Assembly (NCBI GenBank): GCA_900771085.1
Contig: CAAGMR010000019.1
Span: 1 to 27,586 of the forward strand
Direction of reading: 5' to 3'
DNA: 27,586 nucleotides
DNA from: Clostridia bacterium
Lineage (GTDB): Bacteria > Bacillota > Clostridia > Oscillospirales > Acutalibacteraceae
Translations under genes and position numbers: made by a program
In this document: positions 23,360 through 27,586 of the stretch, piece after piece
How the letters are laid out: the number at the start of each line of letters is the position of its first letter
How positions within the stretch are numbered: the first letter of the stretch is position 1
The notes under the pieces: generated by a model
What the model was told of the DNA's origin: nothing
Databases searched by the model: none
What the model saw: the letters and a program-made list of their open reading frames with translations, nothing else

Positions 23360-23578
23360 TTAGAAATCGATTTCGATATCGTCGTCTACCTTTCTGGCAG
23401 CCTTGAGAGCAGCCTTCATTGTTTTCTTTTCATCTGCGCCTTCTTCGAAGTCTACAGTAAGTTTCAGGGCCATAAAGTTGACAACTGCGTTACTGATGCC
23501 GTCTGTCTTTTTTACGGCATCTTCCATCTTTGCTGCACAGTTTGCGCAATCAACATAAATCTTATAAGTCTTTGTCAT
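23360..23578 (-). CDS. Stand-alone heavy-metal-associated (HMA) domain protein
   Basis: 72 residues forming one ferredoxin-like HMA domain. The metal ligands are Cys11 and Cys14 in VDCANCAAKME, a sequence closer to the DCxxCAAK motif of CadA/ZntA N-termini than to the MxCxxC of copper chaperones. First gene of the cad operon, directly behind the promoter-operator. It probably replaces the missing N-terminal domain of the ATPase, as a metal sensor or delivery protein. An acidic C-terminal tail (DDDIEIDF) may add weak metal binding. Confidence 0.92.
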   Translation of the reverse strand: MTKTYKIYVDCANCAAKMEDAVKKTDGISNAVVNFMALKLTVDFEEGADEKKTMKAALKAARKVDDDIEIDF

Positions 23579-23596
23579 AGTAGATATCCCCTTTCA

Positions 23597-23628
23597 ATTA
23601 ACATATGAACAACTGTTCATATGTTAAT
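23597..23628. promoter_or_regulatory. CadC/SmtB-type operator of the cad operon
   Basis: Perfect inverted repeat: ATTAACATATGAACA (23597-23611), 2-bp gap, TGTTCATATGTTAAT (23614-23628). The TGAACA core and spacing match the 12-2-12 hyphenated dyads bound by ArsR/SmtB repressors. It directly follows the -10 box and covers the expected transcription start. Confidence 0.9.
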
Positions 23629-23631
23629 TTG

Positions 23632-23660
23632 AGTATAATCCCATATTTTCCCCCTGTCAA
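23632..23660 (-). promoter_or_regulatory. Sigma-A promoter of the cad operon
   Basis: Reading minus: consensus TTGACA (23660-23655), 17-nt spacer, TATACT (23637-23632). The operator lies immediately downstream, so a bound repressor would block RNA polymerase. Confidence 0.9.
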
Positions 23661-23678
23661 CAGCATAAAAAGAAAAAA

Positions 23679-23704
23679 GGTTTGCAGTCTTAAGACTGCA
23701 AACC
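23679..23704 (-). terminator. Terminator overlapping the 3' end of the Wzy-like gene
   Basis: A 26-bp perfect palindrome (arm GGTTTGCAGTCTT) followed by CTTTTTTCTTTTT in the minus direction. The stop codon (23690-23692) lies at its centre, so the last codons form one arm. Confidence 0.88.
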
Positions 23705-24946
23705 CTTGTCTTTTCTGAATGCCGGAACTCTTGTGATAAGAGGAACCGAAAGGAACATAAATGTGTTCATGTTAAGCTCTATAAGTCTTGGCTCTACAAA
23801 GCAGTAGAGAAAGATAAGAATATAGAATGTATATCTGTACCAGTCGCCTGTTCTTCTTACATCTCTCGCTGTGAGAACCCCAATCCAGAGTACGCCAAGG
23901 AAAAGAAGAAGACCATACTGATAAAGGATAAACGGATATGCGTTATCAACGAAGTTATATGTTGTTGCAACTGAGAACATGTTAGTTCTTCCGCCGTAGC
24001 CAATCCATTCAATAGGGTTGCCGAGCAAATGAATACCGTATCCGAAGAATGCATTGAGAGTAAGTGTGAATCTGTCTGAAAGGAAGTAGTTTGCCCATAC
24101 TGTAGCAACAGAATATGGAAAACGGCAAAGAAGAGCAGTAAGGATACTGAGCCAGACAGGTGTGCCATCAAGAATTACTGCGATAACTTTTGCAAGCCCC
24201 TTCTTCTGTCCAACCCTTTTTACAATATTGTTTGTAAGGTTATAAGTACGATTGGAGCTGTAAACAAAAGCTACAAGAATTACAACCGTATTGACTACCA
24301 GACCGAGACGCGCATCTGTAAGGATGTAAAGAAGCATGTTAATAGCTTCGTAAATGCCGATATCGCGGAGCGGGATAGGTTTTGTCTCTGTCCAGAACTT
24401 CATGAGAAGAATAAAGAAGTAGTATGACATGACATAGCTTGGGAACCAGTATCCGAGAGAATGACGTGTATAGACACCGTTTCTCTCAAACATGAGATCC
24501 TTGATAAAACCTAACTCGGCAGAAAGAATTACATATACCATCAGGAATATCTGAAGATACATTGTAAAACGGAAAATTTTCTTCACGTCTTCGCCCTTGG
24601 CTCCAATGAGGAAGGCCAGAAGGAAGATGAGAGATCTCTCGTCTGCTGTTATGGAAACAGCAAGCACAAGCCCGCTCATCAGAGCGTATTTTCCGATACG
24701 CGCCAGAAACTGTTTTTTTAGACTGCTGTCGCCTTTTGCTGCTTTGAACTCCTGAACCAGGTCAATGATAACCTTAACGGCAACAAGAACGAATGCACCA
24801 TAGCGCATAAGCTCAAAAAGACGTTCCGTATACTGGTTATATGAGTACATGGTTGTCTGGAGTACAGTGGCTATCATGAAGATAGCGTATGAAACATAAA
24901 AAAGGGCTAAGCCCGGTGTTTCAGGAAGATGAATTTTACTCTTCAT
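23690..24946 (-). CDS. Polytopic membrane protein, Wzy/O-antigen-polymerase-like
   Basis: 418 residues with about ten hydrophobic segments, and charged loops including ITADERSL, DARLGLV and WTETKPIPL. The layout, a long run of membrane helices with a larger loop (about 280-330) and conserved-looking Arg residues at membrane boundaries, resembles polysaccharide polymerases of capsule or teichoic-type clusters. Sequence identity to a named family was not evident. The GGAGG site lies a few bases before ATG 24946. A consensus promoter (24972-25000) faces it. It is divergent from the Gtf3-like glycosyltransferase, which supports a surface-glycan role. The polymerase activity is an inference. Confidence 0.65.
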   Translation of the reverse strand: MKSKIHLPETPGLALFYVSYAIFMIATVLQTTMYSYNQYTERLFELMRYGAFVLVAVKVIIDLVQEFKAAKGDSSLKKQFLARIGKYALMSGLVLAVSITADERSLIFLLAFLIGAKGEDVKKIFRFTMYLQIFLMVYVILSAELGFIKDLMFERNGVYTRHSLGYWFPSYVMSYYFFILLMKFWTETKPIPLRDIGIYEAINMLLYILTDARLGLVVNTVVILVAFVYSSNRTYNLTNNIVKRVGQKKGLAKVIAVILDGTPVWLSILTALLCRFPYSVATVWANYFLSDRFTLTLNAFFGYGIHLLGNPIEWIGYGGRTNMFSVATTYNFVDNAYPFILYQYGLLLFLGVLWIGVLTARDVRRTGDWYRYTFYILIFLYCFVEPRLIELNMNTFMFLSVPLITRVPAFRKDKGLQS

Positions 24947-24971
24947 AAAATACCTCCAAAAGATTCACTCA

Positions 24972-25000
24972 ATTATACAATGCCCTCATTTTCTTTGCAA
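24972..25000 (-). promoter_or_regulatory. Sigma-A promoter of the Wzy-like gene
   Basis: Reading minus: TTGCAA (25000-24995), 17 nt, TATAAT (24977-24972). Confidence 0.75.
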
Positions 25001-25005
25001 TTCGA

Positions 25006-25034
25006 TTGAATTAAAAAAGCATTACAATTATAAT
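25006..25034 (+). promoter_or_regulatory. Sigma-A promoter of the glycosyltransferase gene
   Basis: TTGAAT (25006-25011), 17 nt, TATAAT (25029-25034). Its -35 is 5 bp from the -35 of the opposing promoter. Confidence 0.75.
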
Positions 25035-25077
25035 TTAAAGGATAAGTATTAATTACATTTAAATAAGAGGATAATAA

Positions 25078-26142
25078 ATGGGTAAATATTACGTTACTGA
25101 AAGACGTCCCGAAGATGCTCATATGAAGAATGCCACCGGAAAGGCGCGCGCAGACGTTGAGCGCACCCTTGCAGGTGAAGGCTTCATTGCCGTAAAGATT
25201 GACCTCGCCTTTGGCGGTGAAAATACATCTCTCAAGGCATCTCTTAAAGAACATTGGGAGACCTATGGCATCTGGAAAGACAGACTGAGTTTCCTCGGCA
25301 GAGGTGACACACTTGTCATCCAGTTCCCTACCATCTCTCACTGCATTTACCTTTCCCTGCTTTCAACTGAACTACGGGCAAAAGGGGTAAAAGTTGTCTT
25401 TCTGATCCATGACCTTGAAAAACTCAGGTTCATTCTTGAAAAGGATGCACCTAAAAAAACTCAAATAAGAAGAGCGCTGGACGAATCAGTCGTTTTAAAA
25501 ACCGCTTCAAAAATCATCGCTCATAACGATACTATGGTAAATTACCTCAAAGAAGAGGGTATTCCATCGAAAAAACTCATAAGCATGGGTCTTTTCGATT
25601 ATCTTTTGCCCGATGATTTTAGCAGTTTAAACCACGACTTGTCCGCCGAAGTAATAATCGCCGGCAACCTTGACTCCGAAAAGGTCGGATACCTTGCTGA
25701 TATCGGAAAGGTACCGGGTGTGACTTTCGAGCTTTATGGCGTCGGTTACAAAGACAATGCCGACAATGCCGTATACAACGGGTCCTTCCTGCCTGACGAA
25801 CTTCCGGCTGCACTAAGGGGAAGCTTCGGCCTGGTCTGGGACGGTACAAGCATCGAGACCTGTGACGGTAATTACGGAAACTACCTTCGTTATAACGACC
25901 CTCACAAATGCTCTCTTTATCTTGCAAGCGGATTCCCGGTAATTGTCTGGGATCAGTCGGCTCTTGCACAATACATCACTTCAAACAGACTCGGCCTTGC
26001 GGTTTCTTCGCTCCGCGACATCGAAACCGCCGTATCGCGCCTTGGCGCGGCTGACTATGCCGATATGTGCGAAAACGTAAACCGCGTTGGAGCACAGCTT
26101 CGCGAAGGTTATTTCCTTCGTAACGCTTTGGAAAAAATATAA
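25078..26142 (+). CDS. Gtf3/galactofuranosyltransferase-like glycosyltransferase
   Basis: 354 residues in a two-Rossmann (GT-B) layout. IHDLEKLR (110-117) in the N-terminal half and GLVWDGTSIETCDGNYG with YNDPHKCSLYLASGFPVIVW (about 251-290) in the C-terminal half are the signatures of the Gtf3 and bacterial galactofuranosyltransferase family. These add sugars to glycoproteins (as in serine-rich adhesin glycosylation) or to surface polysaccharides. No signal peptide, so it acts at the cytoplasmic face. AAGAGG lies 7 nt before ATG 25078. Donor sugar is not assignable. The following acyl-CoA synthetase gene is 35 bp downstream and may be co-transcribed. Confidence 0.85.
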   Translation: MGKYYVTERRPEDAHMKNATGKARADVERTLAGEGFIAVKIDLAFGGENTSLKASLKEHWETYGIWKDRLSFLGRGDTLVIQFPTISHCIYLSLLSTELRAKGVKVVFLIHDLEKLRFILEKDAPKKTQIRRALDESVVLKTASKIIAHNDTMVNYLKEEGIPSKKLISMGLFDYLLPDDFSSLNHDLSAEVIIAGNLDSEKVGYLADIGKVPGVTFELYGVGYKDNADNAVYNGSFLPDELPAALRGSFGLVWDGTSIETCDGNYGNYLRYNDPHKCSLYLASGFPVIVWDQSALAQYITSNRLGLAVSSLRDIETAVSRLGAADYADMCENVNRVGAQLREGYFLRNALEKI

Positions 26143-26177
26143 ATTCTTATACACAAAAACAAAAGAGGTTTTAAGCT

Positions 26178-27586
26178 ATGCCTATTACAGAATTTCTCGA
26201 AAAGAATGCGAAGATTTACCCATACGACACAGCTCTCGTTGAGGTGAATCCGGCTAATCAGCCTGCAGCAAAGACCACATGGCAGGAATTCAGCCTTATA
26301 GAAACAGCGCATGAAACAACGAAGTACAGAAAAGAACTCACATGGAAAGAGTTTGACGACATTGCAAATCAGTTCGCAAACCTTCTTTTCACAAGAGGCA
26401 TAAAGAAGGGCGACAAGGTTGCCATCCTCCTTATGAACTGCATTGAGTGGCTCCCGATTTACTTCGGCATCCTCAAGACAGGTGCTCTCGCAGTTCCAAT
26501 GAACTTCCGCTATTCAGCAGATGAAATTGAATACTGCCTCAAGCTTTCCGACTCTCGTATGCTCATCTTTGGTCCTGAGTTTACAGAGAGAGTTGATTCC
26601 GTAAAAGGCAATCTCGAATTTATCACCGATTTCTTCTTTGTAGGTCAGACAAGCAGCACACCGCCTTACACATCAAACTTTGGCCATGTTGTAAAGTACT
26701 GCTCAACAACCTGCCCTCCTGTTTACATTACAGATGAAGATTACGGCGCAATTTATTTCTCATCCGGCACAACAGGATTCCCTAAGGCAATCCTTCATTC
26801 TCATGCTGCTCTCGTAGCATCCTGCTACACCGAGCAGAATCATCACAGTCAGACAAAGGACGATGTATTCCTTTGCATTCCTCCTCTTTACCATACCGGC
26901 GCAAAGATGCACTGGTTCGGTTCTCTTCTTACCGGAGGAAAAGCTGTACTCCTCAGAGGTGTTAAGCCTGAATGGGTTCTCCAGACTGTAAGCAGCGAGC
27001 TCTGCACAATTGTCTGGCTCCTCGTTCCATGGGTACAGGATATTCTCGATGCCATCGATCGCGGCGACATCAATGTGGACGACTACAGACTTTCACAGTG
27101 GAGACTTATGCATGTAGGCGCTCAGCCTGTTCCTCCATCACTCATCAGGCGCTGGAAGAAACAGTTCCCTAATCACGATTACGATACAAACTACGGCCTT
27201 TCCGAGTCACTCGGTCCCGGCTGCGTTCACCTCGGTGTTGAAAACATTGAAAAGGTTGGCGCAATCGGCGTAGCAGGCTATGGCTGGGAAGCAAAAATTG
27301 TTGACGAAAACCTCAACGAGGTTAAGAACGGCGAAGTTGGCGAACTTGCCGTTAAGGGCACAGCCGTAATGAAGTGCTACTACAAGAACCCTGAAGAAAC
27401 CGAAAAGTGCATCAAGGGCGACTGGCTTCTTACAGGCGATATGGCAAAATGCGACGAAGACGGATTCATTTATCTCGTTGACCGCAAGAAGGACGTAATC
27501 ATTGAGGGTGGCGAAAACATCTACCCTGTTCAGATTGAAGATTTCCTCAGAGCACACGACAAAATCAAGGACGTTGCCGTTATCGG
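26178..27586 (+). CDS. AMP-dependent acyl-CoA synthetase/ligase (partial, runs off window)
   Basis: An open reading frame from ATG 26178 (AGAGG at 26164-26168) to the window edge, 469 codons without a stop. Class I adenylate-forming enzyme that activates a carboxylate as acyl-AMP and then the CoA thioester. The ATP-binding loop is SSGTTGFPKA (195-204), the adenine and substrate region contains NYGLSES, and the hinge region has TGDMAKCDEDGF (Asp421) and DRKKDVIIEGGENIYP (Asp435, Arg436). The missing C-terminal part, probably 60-80 residues, would hold the catalytic Lys. Substrate unknown; the fatty-acid or aryl-acid class cannot be separated by eye. Confidence 0.9.
   Translation, partial: MPITEFLEKNAKIYPYDTALVEVNPANQPAAKTTWQEFSLIETAHETTKYRKELTWKEFDDIANQFANLLFTRGIKKGDKVAILLMNCIEWLPIYFGILKTGALAVPMNFRYSADEIEYCLKLSDSRMLIFGPEFTERVDSVKGNLEFITDFFFVGQTSSTPPYTSNFGHVVKYCSTTCPPVYITDEDYGAIYFSSGTTGFPKAILHSHAALVASCYTEQNHHSQTKDDVFLCIPPLYHTGAKMHWFGSLLTGGKAVLLRGVKPEWVLQTVSSELCTIVWLLVPWVQDILDAIDRGDINVDDYRLSQWRLMHVGAQPVPPSLIRRWKKQFPNHDYDTNYGLSESLGPGCVHLGVENIEKVGAIGVAGYGWEAKIVDENLNEVKNGEVGELAVKGTAVMKCYYKNPEETEKCIKGDWLLTGDMAKCDEDGFIYLVDRKKDVIIEGGENIYPVQIEDFLRAHDKIKDVAVI

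Noticed and set aside
24973..25341. Minus-strand 122-codon open frame across the divergent promoter region
   Set aside because: It overlaps the Gtf3-like gene and both promoters, has no ribosome-binding site and no recognisable protein features.
27207..27557. Minus-strand 116-codon open frame inside the acyl-CoA synthetase
   Set aside because: It is antisense to a gene with clear family motifs and is explained by the codon bias of that gene.
1..27586. CRISPR arrays, tRNA genes, insertion sequences or prophage genes
   Set aside because: I looked for regularly spaced repeats, transposase or integrase motifs and tRNA-like cloverleafs and saw none.

Overview
This window looks like a chromosomal segment of an anaerobic, Gram-positive Clostridia-class bacterium, probably of the Lachnospiraceae/Oscillospiraceae type. 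That placement is an inference from strong AGGAGG-type ribosome-binding sites, sigma-A promoters of the TTGaca-N17-TATAAT type, a transketolase split into two genes, a CadC-type regulator and numerous compact intrinsic terminators. No rRNA, tRNA, insertion sequence, phage gene or CRISPR array was recognised. The window is gene-dense, and no stretch over 300 bases lacks a gene.

Layout. 1-5 kb: an RlmD-type 23S rRNA methyltransferase (-); a divergent P-type-ATPase-like membrane protein (+) that has lost every catalytic motif and its nucleotide-binding domain; then a HerA/DUF853-type ATPase (-) behind an elaborate palindromic terminator region. 5-8.3 kb: a PurF paralogue (+) with an intact phosphoribosyltransferase half but a glutaminase half lacking its catalytic residues; a convergent class I glutamine-amidotransferase-fold hydrolase (-); a membrane acyltransferase (+). 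8.3-12.5 kb: gpmA, a PflX-like radical SAM protein, an Mrp/NBP35 ATPase, tadA and a CPBP membrane protease, all on the - strand. 12.6-16 kb: an anchored extracytoplasmic protein (+), then a - strand operon of both transketolase halves followed by an SCP2-like protein. 16-20 kb: ilvA-ridA and a malate/lactate dehydrogenase-malic enzyme pair, each arranged as a short operon. 20-23.7 kb: a TVP38/DedA-like membrane protein and a complete cadmium/zinc-type efflux operon (separate metal-binding-domain protein, CadA-type ATPase, CadC-type repressor) with a textbook promoter and operator. 23.7-27.6 kb: a Wzy-like polytopic membrane protein (-) and a Gtf3-like glycosyltransferase (+) fired from back-to-back promoters, then an AMP-dependent acyl-CoA synthetase cut by the window edge.

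Functional links. IlvA and RidA form a producer/detoxifier pair for reactive enamines. The Ldh-family dehydrogenase and malic enzyme both act on malate or a close analogue. The cad operon is self-regulated. The Wzy-like and Gtf3-like genes suggest cell-surface glycan work. The two most unusual items are intact genes whose catalytic residues have been replaced: the P-type ATPase relative at 1471-2979 and the amidotransferase half of the PurF paralogue at 5017-6435. Both have good ribosome-binding sites and promoters, so they look like maintained pseudoenzymes rather than decaying genes.
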